Source of the DNA: Flavobacteriales bacterium
Lineage (GTDB): Bacteria; Bacteroidota; Bacteroidia; Flavobacteriales_D; Crocinitomicaceae
DNA: 24,479 nucleotides
Direction of reading: 5' to 3'
Assembly (NCBI GenBank): GCA_947458985.1
Contig: CANHBA010000008.1
Coordinates: forward strand, 1-24,479
Positions 1 to 7,152 of this stretch are shown in pieces. Within the stretch, counting starts at the first letter, position 1. Each line of letters starts with the position of its first letter. The translations under genes were made by a program, and so were the position numbers. The notes below the pieces were generated by a model, which was not told where the DNA came from, ran no database searches, and saw only the letters and a list, made by a program, of their open reading frames with translations.

Positions 1-1004
1 CGTATTTTCAGGAAAAAGGATTTGTATATGTAAATACGCCGGTTATTACAGGAGCTGATGCTGAAGGTGCTGGAGAAATGTTCAGAGTAACTACCCTCGA
101 CGCTAAAAATCCACCTTTAAACGAAGAAGGTCAAATCGATTACAAGCAAGACTTCTTTGGCAAGCCGGTCAACCTTACGGTGTCGGGTCAGTTAGAAGCC
201 GAATTAGCAGCAACAGCTTTAGGTCAGGTTTACACATTCGGACCAACTTTTAGAGCAGAGAACTCCAATACGTCTCGCCACTTGGCTGAATTCTGGATGA
301 TCGAGCCTGAAGTTGCTTTCAACGACCTCAAAGACAACATGGACCTCACCGAGGATTTTCTCAAATATATTTGTGCTTATGTGCTTGAAAATTGTGCGGC
401 AGACGTTCAATTTTTAGATGAACGCGACGCACAAGAACAAGCACAGAAACCCGTCAACGAGCGCCACGAAATGAGCCTCTTGGAACGCCTAAAATTTGTT
501 ATTGAAAACCCTTTCAAGCGCCTCACTTATACCGAAGCAATTGATGTGCTTCTGAATTCAAATCACTACAAGAAAAAGAAATTCAAGTACCCAGTAGAGT
601 GGGGGATTGACTTACAGAGCGAGCACGAGCGTTACTTAGTCGAGAAAGAATTCAAGTGCCCGGTCATTCTTACCGATTACCCAGCAAAGATCAAAGCATT
701 TTATATGCGCCTAAACGAAGACGGCAAAACCGTTGCAGCCATGGACGTCCTTTTCCCTGGTATTGGCGAAATTGTAGGTGGTTCACAGCGCGAAGAGCGT
801 CATGATGTTTTGGTTCAAAAATGTGAAGAATTCGGTATTCCGCCCGAAGAACTTTGGTGGTATTTCGATACGCGCAAGTTTGGTACGGTACCGCATGCAG
901 GCTTTGGCTTAGGTTTTGAGCGCATGGTCATGTTCGTGACCGGAATGTCTAACATCCGCGACGTCATTCCATTCCCGCGCACACCACTCAACGCGGAGTT
1001 TTAG
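1..1004 (+). CDS. asnS: Asparaginyl-tRNA synthetase, 5'-truncated by window edge
   Basis: Charges tRNA-Asn with asparagine in the cytosol; class II synthetase. The reading frame is already open at position 3 and continues without a start codon into the internal Met at 78, so the N-terminal OB-fold anticodon-binding domain and the start lie outside the window; 333 residues remain. Visible class II landmarks are GADAEGAGEMF near the left edge, motif 2 (GPTFRAENSNTSRHLAEFW, from about 240) and motif 3 (GFGLGFERMVMFVTG, about 897-945), followed by the usual C-terminal NIRDVIPFPR. The AGEMF/TSRHLAEFW combination is typical of AsnRS and distinguishes it from AspRS. It ends 20 bp before the stop of the convergent flavoprotein gene; the AT-rich gap has only a weak 5-bp inverted repeat. 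Confidence 0.97.
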   Translation, partial: YFQEKGFVYVNTPVITGADAEGAGEMFRVTTLDAKNPPLNEEGQIDYKQDFFGKPVNLTVSGQLEAELAATALGQVYTFGPTFRAENSNTSRHLAEFWMIEPEVAFNDLKDNMDLTEDFLKYICAYVLENCAADVQFLDERDAQEQAQKPVNERHEMSLLERLKFVIENPFKRLTYTEAIDVLLNSNHYKKKKFKYPVEWGIDLQSEHERYLVEKEFKCPVILTDYPAKIKAFYMRLNEDGKTVAAMDVLFPGIGEIVGGSQREERHDVLVQKCEEFGIPPEELWWYFDTRKFGTVPHAGFGLGFERMVMFVTGMSNIRDVIPFPRTPLNAEF

Positions 1005-1023
1005 AAAATAGTCTATTTATAAG

Positions 1024-2250
1024 CTATTCTTGAAGTGCATGCTTGCCGGCAATGAATCCGGTGGTCCAGGCGGCTTGAAAATTATAACCTCCTGTGATGC
1101 CATCGATGTCTAAGACTTCTCCTGCGAAAGAAATATTGTGGTACTTCTTACTTTTCATGGTCTGAAAGTCAATTTCTGAAAGCGCTACGCCGCCGGCCGT
1201 AACAAATTCTTCCTTAAAGGTAGTTTTACCCTGTACCTCAAAACGGTCGTTGAGTAAAGTATTGACCAATTTATTGATGGCTTTTTTGCCGACTTCTGCC
1301 CAGCGCAGATCAGCAGAGATTTCTGAGCGCACAAGTAAATGGTTCCAGAGGCGGTTGGTAAGCGGGGTAGGGTTCCAATTGCTAAGTTTCTTTGCGCCGT
1401 GGGCGTTGATGGTATGTATTAGTTCTTGGCGTAAGTCGTCTTCTTTTTTTTGATCGAGCCAATTGACAAGAATGGCAAACTGGTAATTTTTCTCGGCAAG
1501 TAGGCGTGCACCCCATGCCGAAAGCAACAATACTGCTGGCCCACTCATGCCCCAGTGGGTAATCAAAAGTGGGCCTTGCCCGCTTAATTTGGTTCCTTCA
1601 ATTTTTACGGTTGCATTTGGCACTACCGTTCCCATCAATTCAGAGATGGGGTTTTTAGGCATGTTGAATGTAAAGAGTGAAGGTAATGGCTCAATGATTT
1701 CTAGCCCAAGTGCTGCCAACCAATCTAAACCGCTTCTTTTGGGTTGCCCTCCAGCACAAATGATGACTTGATCAAAAATTTGTAATTCGTCGTTGTTGTG
1801 TACGGTAACCTTGTTATTGGAGACTTCTATTTTGGAAATGTATTGTTGAATTTTGAGGCTAATTCCGAGTTGCATACAGCTATTCATGAAGCAATCAATG
1901 ACCACTTGCGAATCGTTTGCAACGGGAAAAACACAACCGTCGGGATATACTTTGAGGGCAACTCCTCTGGATTCAAACCATTCGAAAGTATCCGTGGCAG
2001 CAAATTGATGAAAGGCTTTGCGCAGTTGGGTGTTCCCTCTCGGATAAGCGTTGGAAAGCTCTTTGATGTCTGAGCAGTCGTGGGTGACGTTGCAGCGCCC
2101 ACCACCAGAAATCTTGACTTTAGACAAAAACTTATTGCTTTTTTCTAGGATGCTCACCTGCGCATTTGGCCAGTGTTGTTTGGCAGATATAGCCGCAAAA
2201 AAACCAGCTGCACCTCCACCAATAATGGCAATTTTTTGCTGTCTCTCCAT
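1024..2250 (-). CDS. BaiN/HI0933-family NAD(P)/FAD-dependent flavoprotein
   Basis: Predicted cytosolic FAD-dependent oxidoreductase of the COG2081 (HI0933/BaiN/RdsA) family, whose physiological substrate is usually unknown. The N-terminus has the dinucleotide-binding GGGAAG loop right after a beta strand, then the family signature KISGGGRCNVTH and, near the C-terminus, AGEVLDIDGITGGYNFQAAW, which contacts FAD. Starting at the ATG at 2250 gives 408 residues, within the family's usual 390-410. An in-frame ATG lies 24 nt upstream at 2274, but 2250 is preferred: it puts the Rossmann strand five residues from the start and forms a TAATG junction with the stop of the upstream gene (1-nt overlap). 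The two genes are therefore probably co-transcribed and translationally coupled. Family assignment is firm; the reaction is not known. Confidence 0.92.
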   Translation of the reverse strand: MERQQKIAIIGGGAAGFFAAISAKQHWPNAQVSILEKSNKFLSKVKISGGGRCNVTHDCSDIKELSNAYPRGNTQLRKAFHQFAATDTFEWFESRGVALKVYPDGCVFPVANDSQVVIDCFMNSCMQLGISLKIQQYISKIEVSNNKVTVHNNDELQIFDQVIICAGGQPKRSGLDWLAALGLEIIEPLPSLFTFNMPKNPISELMGTVVPNATVKIEGTKLSGQGPLLITHWGMSGPAVLLLSAWGARLLAEKNYQFAILVNWLDQKKEDDLRQELIHTINAHGAKKLSNWNPTPLTNRLWNHLLVRSEISADLRWAEVGKKAINKLVNTLLNDRFEVQGKTTFKEEFVTAGGVALSEIDFQTMKSKKYHNISFAGEVLDIDGITGGYNFQAAWTTGFIAGKHALQE

Positions 2251-2699
2251 TAGTAAATCTTGTTGATTTTCCAATTCCTACCGTTAAACACAGCGCTCTC
2301 TTGTTCCTTTTTTCCTTTGAGAGCTTGGTAAAGAGGTGCTTCTGTGCTCAAGCAAAAATAGGTGGTTTGGTCCAGTTGAATTGGCCCAAAAGGGACGCTA
2401 CAGTAGTACCAATTTTGGTCAATTTCAAAAAGTGAGCCCACTAGAATTTGGTCGAGTTGCACGCTAGGATCTAATTTTAGAAGTGCAGATAATTGTTGTT
2501 GAACGAGCGCAATTTGTTGGTCGAGTTTTCCGATTTCGATTTGCGCCATGGCAATCCCAACTTCGTGTTTGTCGCCTGCGGAGCCCTTACCACTTTCGGT
2601 ACTATCGATACTTAATTGGCTTCGCCCGAGCTGCAGCGTAGATTTACGACTTTCAAGTGCGTTAAATAATTGTTGGTGGAGCCTTGTTTTGAGCGACAT
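2250..2699 (-). CDS. GreA/GreB C-terminal-fold small protein (often mislabelled 3-oxoacyl-ACP synthase)
   Basis: 149-residue cytosolic protein of a family widespread in Bacteroidota. The N-terminal half is a predicted helical hairpin or coiled coil containing SSAGDKYE-like residues (here GSAGDKHEVGIAMAQIEI). The C-terminal half (about 85-149) resembles the small beta domain of Gre transcript-cleavage factors, including VGSLFEI and a ...LSTEAPLYQAL segment. Database entries for relatives are often called 3-oxoacyl-ACP synthase, which nothing in this sequence supports: there is no Cys-His-His thiolase-fold catalytic core and the length is a third of a FabF. Start chosen: ATG at 2699; an upstream TTG at 2708 would add only three residues. 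The stop overlaps the flavoprotein ATG (TAATG). A role near RNA polymerase is a guess from fold resemblance. Confidence 0.8.
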   Translation of the reverse strand: MSLKTRLHQQLFNALESRKSTLQLGRSQLSIDSTESGKGSAGDKHEVGIAMAQIEIGKLDQQIALVQQQLSALLKLDPSVQLDQILVGSLFEIDQNWYYCSVPFGPIQLDQTTYFCLSTEAPLYQALKGKKEQESAVFNGRNWKINKIY

Positions 2700-2742
2700 A
2701 TCTTGCAAAAATAGCCCGATTTGTCGTAAATTCGCGTCTTTA

Positions 2743-2750
2743 CAAAGTTA
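2743..2750 (-). promoter_or_regulatory. Candidate Bacteroidota -7 element for the GreA-fold/flavoprotein pair
   Basis: Read on the minus strand this is TAACTTTG, an exact match to TAnnTTTG, 43 nt before the ATG at 2699. No TTG lies at the expected 17-23 nt upstream; a TTTG (2767-2764) is only 13 nt away, so the upstream half is poor. It would overlap the start of ileS. Confidence 0.4.
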
Positions 2751-2756
2751 TCGTTC

Positions 2757-5700
2757 ATGAAAGCAAAATATCCTGAGTACAAAGGATTAAATCTCCCTAA
2801 TGTAGCTGCCACCGTTCTTGAAAAATGGCAAAAAGAATCCATTTTTCAGCAATCCGTGGCACAGCGCAACGGAGCTCCCTCTTTTGTCTTTTATGAAGGG
2901 CCGCCTTCTGCCAATGGTTTGCCCGGCATTCACCACGTCATGGGCCGTGCCATCAAAGATATCTTCTGTCGTTACCAAACGCTCAAAGGAAAGCAAGTGC
3001 ACCGCAAAGCCGGTTGGGATACCCACGGCTTGCCTGTAGAGCTCGGCGTAGAAAAAGAACTTGGCATTACCAAAGAAGACATCGGTACCAAAATCAGTGT
3101 AGACGCCTACAACGAAGCTTGTAAAGAAGCCGTCATGCGCTACACCGATATCTGGAACCAACTCACCGAAAAAATGGGATATTGGGTCGATATGCAAGAC
3201 CCCTACATTACTTACACCCCGAAATACATGGAGAGTGTTTGGTGGTTGCTTGCTCAGCTTTACAATAAAGGCTTGTTGTATAAAGGCTACACCATTCAGC
3301 CGTACTCACCCAAAGCAGGAACGGGCCTGTCTTCGCATGAACTCAACCAACCGGGTTGCTACAAGGACGTCAAAGACACCACTGTTGTGGCCATGTTCGA
3401 GGTCTTAGCTGGCCAAAAACTTCCGTTTGAAGCAAGTTTTTGCGCTCAAACGCATTTACTCGCCTGGACCACCACACCTTGGACACTTCCGTCTAATACT
3501 GCATTAACGGTAGGCCCGCAAATTGAGTACGCACTCGTTGCAACCTACAATCAATATACATTTGAGCCCATGCAAGTGGTACTTGCCAAGAATTTGGTTG
3601 GGTATCAATTTGCAAAAGGTTTTGTTGCTGTCGAAACTACAGCTGAGTTAGCTTCTTACGAGGCTGGCTCAAAGCAAATTCCTTATTGTGTCTTGGGTTC
3701 TTGCAAAGGAACAGACTTGATCGATTTGCGCTATGCGCAACTTTTGCCTTATGCGCAACCTGCCGAAAACGCAGCTGCAGCTTTCCGCGTCATTGGTGGC
3801 GACTTCGTGACCACCGAAGACGGCACCGGAATTGTACACACCGCCCCTACTTTTGGGGCAGATGACGCCCGTGTGGCAGCTGACGCCGGTGTGCCAGGGC
3901 TGCTCGTTGCTGACGAGCGCGGCAACCTCGTTCCACTCGTGGACCTCCAAGGTCGCTTTCGTCCGGAAGTCGGGCCTTATGCAGGCATGTACGTTAAAAA
4001 CGAATACTACGACGCAGGTCAGGAGCCAGAACGTTCCGTCGATGTGCAAATTGCCATTCAACTCAAAGAAGAAGGGAAAGCCTTTAAAGTAGAGAAATAC
4101 GAGCACTCCTATCCACATTGCTGGCGCACAGACAAACCAGTTTTGTATTATCCCCTAGACTCCTGGTTTATCCGTGTTACGGATCAAAAAGACCAATTAG
4201 TTGCCCTCAATAAAGAAATCAACTGGAAGCCAGAAGCAACGGGCACAGGCCGCTTTGGGAAGTGGCTCGAAAACGCCAACGACTGGAACCTCTCGCGTTC
4301 GCGTTATTGGGGCATTCCCATCCCAATTTGGTCTACCGAAGAGGGCGATGAGCGCAAATGCATCGATTCTATTGCCATGCTTCAACAAGAAATTGACCTC
4401 GCAGTTGCAGCTGGCTTTATGTCAAGCAACCCATTTGCGGGGTTCAAGCCATCTGATTTTACAGCGGCCAATTACGAGCAAATAGACCTACACAAACATA
4501 AAGTAGATCCAATCATCTTGGTTTCGCTATCTGGCAAACCCATGAAACGCGAGGCCGACCTCATAGACGTTTGGTTCGACTCCGGCGCTATGCCCTATGC
4601 TCAATTGCACTATCCTTTTGAAAACCGCGAGCTCATCGACAACAATTTAGCTTTCCCGGCCGACTTTATCGCTGAGGGCGTTGATCAAACCCGCGGATGG
4701 TTTTATACCCTCCATGCCATTTCAACTATGGTTTTTGGTTCTAAAGCTTATAAAAATGTGGTTTCAAATGGTTTGGTCCTCGACAAAAACGGACAAAAGA
4801 TGTCTAAGCGTTTGGGCAATGCCATTGATCCGTTCTCAACTCTAGACCAATATGGCCCTGACGCCACCCGTTGGTACATGATCACCAATGCCCAACCTTG
4901 GGACAACCTCAAATTTGACTTAGAAGGTATTGCAGAGGTGCAACGCAAGTTTTTCGGAACGCTTTATAATACATATTCCTTCTTTGCGCTTTATGCCAAC
5001 ATCGATGGCTTTACCTTTGAAGAAGAAGCCATCGCACTTTCGCAAAGACCAGAAATTGACCAATGGGTACTTTCTAAATTGAACTCTTTGGTAGCAGAGG
5101 TAGATGCCGCTTATGCTTCTTATGAGCCAACCAAAGCTGGCCGCGCCATTCAAGAGTTTGTGAGCGAGCAATTATCCAATTGGTATGTGCGTTTGTGCCG
5201 CCGTCGTTTCTGGAAAAACGACGACGCCCAAGACAAACTTGCAGCTTACCAGACACTCTATACTTGTTTGGAAACCGTAGCTGTTTTAGCTGCGCCAATT
5301 GCACCGTTTTACATGGATCAGCTGTATTCAGATTTGAATCAAACTACAGGCCGAGAATCGAAAGCATCTGTACACCTTGCAGATTTCCCTAAAGCCAATA
5401 CAACTCAAATTCTACCGACACTAGAAACCCAAATGGAACTTGCCCAAAAGACTTGTTCTTTGGTACTGGCCTTGCGAAAGAAGCAGCACATCCGTGTGCG
5501 TCAGCCCTTGCAAAAGATCATGATTCCAGTTCTAAATGCGCAGGAGGCAGCCAATTTCCGACATGTCACCGACCTCATTTGCTCAGAAGTCAACGTTAAA
5601 GAACTCGAGCTTCTTACCGACACAGGCATCCTCGTGAAGTCCATTAAACCGAACTTCAAAACAATTGGGCCCAAATATGGCAAGCAAATGAAAGCAATTA

Positions 5701-6152
5701 GCGCTTTGGTGCAGCAGTTTGACCAAAATGATATTGCTCAAATTGAACAAAATGCAGGCTGGAGTGGCCTCATCGACGGCGAAACACTCGTGCTAGACCT
5801 CACTGATTTCGAGATCCAAGCACAGGATATCCCAGGTTGGTTAGTTGCCAATGAAAACGGCCTCACCGTTGCCCTCGACGTCACTATTTCAGCTGAACTC
5901 AAAGCTGAAGGTTTGGCTAGAGAAATTGTGAACCGCATACAAAATTTGCGCAAAGAAAGCGCCTTTGACGTCACGGATCGCATCCATGTTCGCATCGACA
6001 CCACCGCACAAATTCAGGCGGCAATTGAAGCGCATAAAACTTATATTTGTACAGAGGTATTGGCCAACGATATTCAATTTGAAACGCTGGATATTCCAAA
6101 AACAGAAGAAATCGAAGCCGAAGCCGATACCGCAATTCAACTTTCAAAATGA
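2757..6152 (+). CDS. ileS: Isoleucyl-tRNA synthetase, IleRS2-like, with GIHH signature
   Basis: Charges tRNA-Ile and edits misformed Val-tRNA; class I enzyme of 1131 residues, longer than E. coli-type IleRS and matching the eukaryote-like IleRS2 type. The catalytic Rossmann fold begins with EGPPSANGLPGIHHVMGR; the canonical HxGH tetrapeptide is replaced by G57-I58-H59-H60 (2925-2936). CP1 editing-domain residues WTTTPWTLPSN are intact, as is GWDTHGLPVE. KMSKR is at residues 681-685 (4797-4811) and DVWFDSG precedes it. The anticodon-binding helical domain (LSNWYVRLCRRRFW) and a long C-terminal extension follow. No C-terminal Cys4 zinc cluster is visible, as expected for this type. The ATG at 2757 is the first start. 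The stop overlaps the biotin-carrier gene by 4 nt (ATGA), suggesting coupling. Two long minus-strand frames inside it are shadows. Confidence 0.98.
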   Translation: MKAKYPEYKGLNLPNVAATVLEKWQKESIFQQSVAQRNGAPSFVFYEGPPSANGLPGIHHVMGRAIKDIFCRYQTLKGKQVHRKAGWDTHGLPVELGVEKELGITKEDIGTKISVDAYNEACKEAVMRYTDIWNQLTEKMGYWVDMQDPYITYTPKYMESVWWLLAQLYNKGLLYKGYTIQPYSPKAGTGLSSHELNQPGCYKDVKDTTVVAMFEVLAGQKLPFEASFCAQTHLLAWTTTPWTLPSNTALTVGPQIEYALVATYNQYTFEPMQVVLAKNLVGYQFAKGFVAVETTAELASYEAGSKQIPYCVLGSCKGTDLIDLRYAQLLPYAQPAENAAAAFRVIGGDFVTTEDGTGIVHTAPTFGADDARVAADAGVPGLLVADERGNLVPLVDLQGRFRPEVGPYAGMYVKNEYYDAGQEPERSVDVQIAIQLKEEGKAFKVEKYEHSYPHCWRTDKPVLYYPLDSWFIRVTDQKDQLVALNKEINWKPEATGTGRFGKWLENANDWNLSRSRYWGIPIPIWSTEEGDERKCIDSIAMLQQEIDLAVAAGFMSSNPFAGFKPSDFTAANYEQIDLHKHKVDPIILVSLSGKPMKREADLIDVWFDSGAMPYAQLHYPFENRELIDNNLAFPADFIAEGVDQTRGWFYTLHAISTMVFGSKAYKNVVSNGLVLDKNGQKMSKRLGNAIDPFSTLDQYGPDATRWYMITNAQPWDNLKFDLEGIAEVQRKFFGTLYNTYSFFALYANIDGFTFEEEAIALSQRPEIDQWVLSKLNSLVAEVDAAYASYEPTKAGRAIQEFVSEQLSNWYVRLCRRRFWKNDDAQDKLAAYQTLYTCLETVAVLAAPIAPFYMDQLYSDLNQTTGRESKASVHLADFPKANTTQILPTLETQMELAQKTCSLVLALRKKQHIRVRQPLQKIMIPVLNAQEAANFRHVTDLICSEVNVKELELLTDTGILVKSIKPNFKTIGPKYGKQMKAISALVQQFDQNDIAQIEQNAGWSGLIDGETLVLDLTDFEIQAQDIPGWLVANENGLTVALDVTISAELKAEGLAREIVNRIQNLRKESAFDVTDRIHVRIDTTAQIQAAIEAHKTYICTEVLANDIQFETLDIPKTEEIEAEADTAIQLSK

Positions 6153-6619
6153 CGCACATGAACAACTGGTTCCTAGACGATAAAGAAACTCAAACCTTAA
6201 GTGGCGCGGCTGTCAAATGGTTTGACCACCGTTTTTTTGAAATCAAGTTTGACGGTAAAAAATATCACGGTGAGCTCGTCGCAGACCAATCTGAAACAGG
6301 TCAACTCACGATCCGCATCAATCACCGTACTTTTCAGGTCAAAAAAGCACATGCTTTAGATGCACTCATTGCAGCAATGGGCCTAGACCAACCAAAGTTG
6401 CGCAAGTTAAAAGAAATGCAAGCGCCAATGCCCGGCCGCGTGACGGCTATACATGTGCAAGTAGGCCAAGAAGTAGAGCCAGGAGCGCCGCTCCTTTCTC
6501 TCGAAGCCATGAAAATGGAAAACGTCTTGAAAGCCGAAGGTGTAGGGGTGGTTTCGGCAATTGCAATTCATGAAGGTGATGTAGTTGAAAAAGGCGCTAT
6601 CCTCATTCATTTCGAGTAA
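6149..6619 (+). CDS. Biotin carboxyl carrier protein (acyl-CoA carboxylase subunit)
   Basis: 156-residue carrier that would hold biotin and shuttle carboxyl groups between a biotin carboxylase and a carboxyltransferase. The C-terminal 70 residues form a biotinyl/lipoyl domain: MPGRVTAIHVQVGQEVEPG, then the EAMKMEN hairpin with K122 as the biotin attachment lysine, then HEGDVVEKGAIL. The N-terminal ~85 residues have a KWFDHRFFEIKFDGKKYHGE segment like that of Bacteroidota acyl-CoA carboxylase carriers, which differ from the Pro/Ala-rich AccB of E. coli. The ATG at 6149 overlaps the ileS stop (ATGA); an ATG three codons later (6158) is a possible alternative. Its likely enzymatic partner in this window is the carboxyltransferase at 18525-20066; the biotin carboxylase is not here. 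Coupling to ileS looks organisational rather than functional. Confidence 0.92.
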   Translation: MTHMNNWFLDDKETQTLSGAAVKWFDHRFFEIKFDGKKYHGELVADQSETGQLTIRINHRTFQVKKAHALDALIAAMGLDQPKLRKLKEMQAPMPGRVTAIHVQVGQEVEPGAPLLSLEAMKMENVLKAEGVGVVSAIAIHEGDVVEKGAILIHFE

Positions 6620-6684
6620 GGATTTACCCTAAGTTCTTCTTTAAGAAGTTGACCTTTATTTGTTGAGTATTTTACTTTCGGCGT

Positions 6685-7089
6685 TTATTTGATCCGAATC
6701 TGACATTTTTTGTCGCGGTCTAGGACTACTTTAGCCGATTCAAAACTTGGTGCTGAAAACGTTTCTCTTGCATTATTCGAAAAGCCATAGGCTTCTGTTG
6801 GCGCACCAAATAGGTTTTTATCGAGCTTGCCATTCTTGTTTTCGTCGTGATAAATGGCCAAGGCATAGGTATCTTTGGGTAGGTTTTTGAACCGATATGT
6901 ATGGCTTTTGCCCTCATGTGTCACGACCACACCTTTGTATTGTTTGCCGAAGAGCGGGAAGCTACTGCTTGAATTGAACAAACCAATGAAAATGGTTCCT
7001 TTGGTGTTGGGGATGCCTTCCACCTCCACCTCGAGGTCGTAAGAACCACCGAGCAGACTCAATAAAGAAAGAATAAGGATCAGTTTCAT
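6685..7089 (-). CDS. Secreted DUF2141-family protein
   Basis: 134-residue exported protein. MKLILILSLLSLLGGS is a short signal peptide, followed by a beta-rich domain typical of DUF2141: LEVEVEGIPNTKGTIFIGLF, a YRFKNLPKDTYALAIYHD segment, the conserved DENKNGKLD loop, and GFSNNAR near the end. The DxNxNGxLD loop resembles a calcium-binding loop, but metal binding has not been shown from sequence. The family is common in Bacteroidota and has no known biochemical function; the mature protein would be periplasmic or extracellular. Start chosen: ATG at 7089, which begins directly with the signal peptide; a TTG at 7131 would prepend 14 residues without signal character and would lie within the promoter. 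Divergent from galE. Confidence 0.88.
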   Translation of the reverse strand: MKLILILSLLSLLGGSYDLEVEVEGIPNTKGTIFIGLFNSSSSFPLFGKQYKGVVVTHEGKSHTYRFKNLPKDTYALAIYHDENKNGKLDKNLFGAPTEAYGFSNNARETFSAPSFESAKVVLDRDKKCQIRIK

Positions 7090-7100
7090 ATTGCTACTAA

Positions 7101-7131
7101 CAAACTTAAAGCAAAGCTGTTCAGCTACCAA
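7101..7131 (-). promoter_or_regulatory. Bacteroidota promoter for the DUF2141 gene
   Basis: On the minus strand, TTG (7131-7129), a 20-nt spacer and TAAGTTTG (7108-7101) match the Bacteroidota consensus in both boxes and spacing. The -7 box ends 11 nt before the ATG at 7089, giving a very short leader. It interleaves with the galE promoter region. Confidence 0.65.
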
Positions 7132-7140
7132 CAGATTCTC

Positions 7141-7148
7141 TAACTTTG
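7141..7148 (+). promoter_or_regulatory. Candidate galE -7 element adjacent to the start codon
   Basis: TAACTTTG matches TAnnTTTG exactly and ends 4 nt before the galE ATG at 7153. In this promoter class transcription starts a few nt after the box, so the mRNA could be leaderless. The -33 half is not evident (no TTG 17-23 nt upstream). Confidence 0.5.
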
Positions 7149-7152
7149 TTTC

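Noticed and set aside
1005..1023. Inverted repeat AATAG/CTATT between asnS and the flavoprotein
   Set aside because: Five AT-rich base pairs only; insufficient for a terminator call.
2787..3197. 136-codon minus-strand open frame inside ileS, and a similar 149-codon one at 3669-4118
   Set aside because: Both lie wholly inside the strongly conserved ileS coding sequence, resemble no known protein and have no promoter; they are shadows of the sense codon pattern.
2757..6152. Idea that ileS is an acquired mupirocin-resistance gene (mupA-like)
   Set aside because: It is in a housekeeping context with no mobile element, and its composition looks like that of its neighbours; IleRS2 types are normal chromosomal enzymes in many Bacteroidota.
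6620..6684. Possible bidirectional terminator between the biotin carrier and the DUF2141 gene (CTTCTTTAAGAAG)
   Set aside because: Short AT-rich palindrome without GC stem or clean T-tract; cannot be told from chance.
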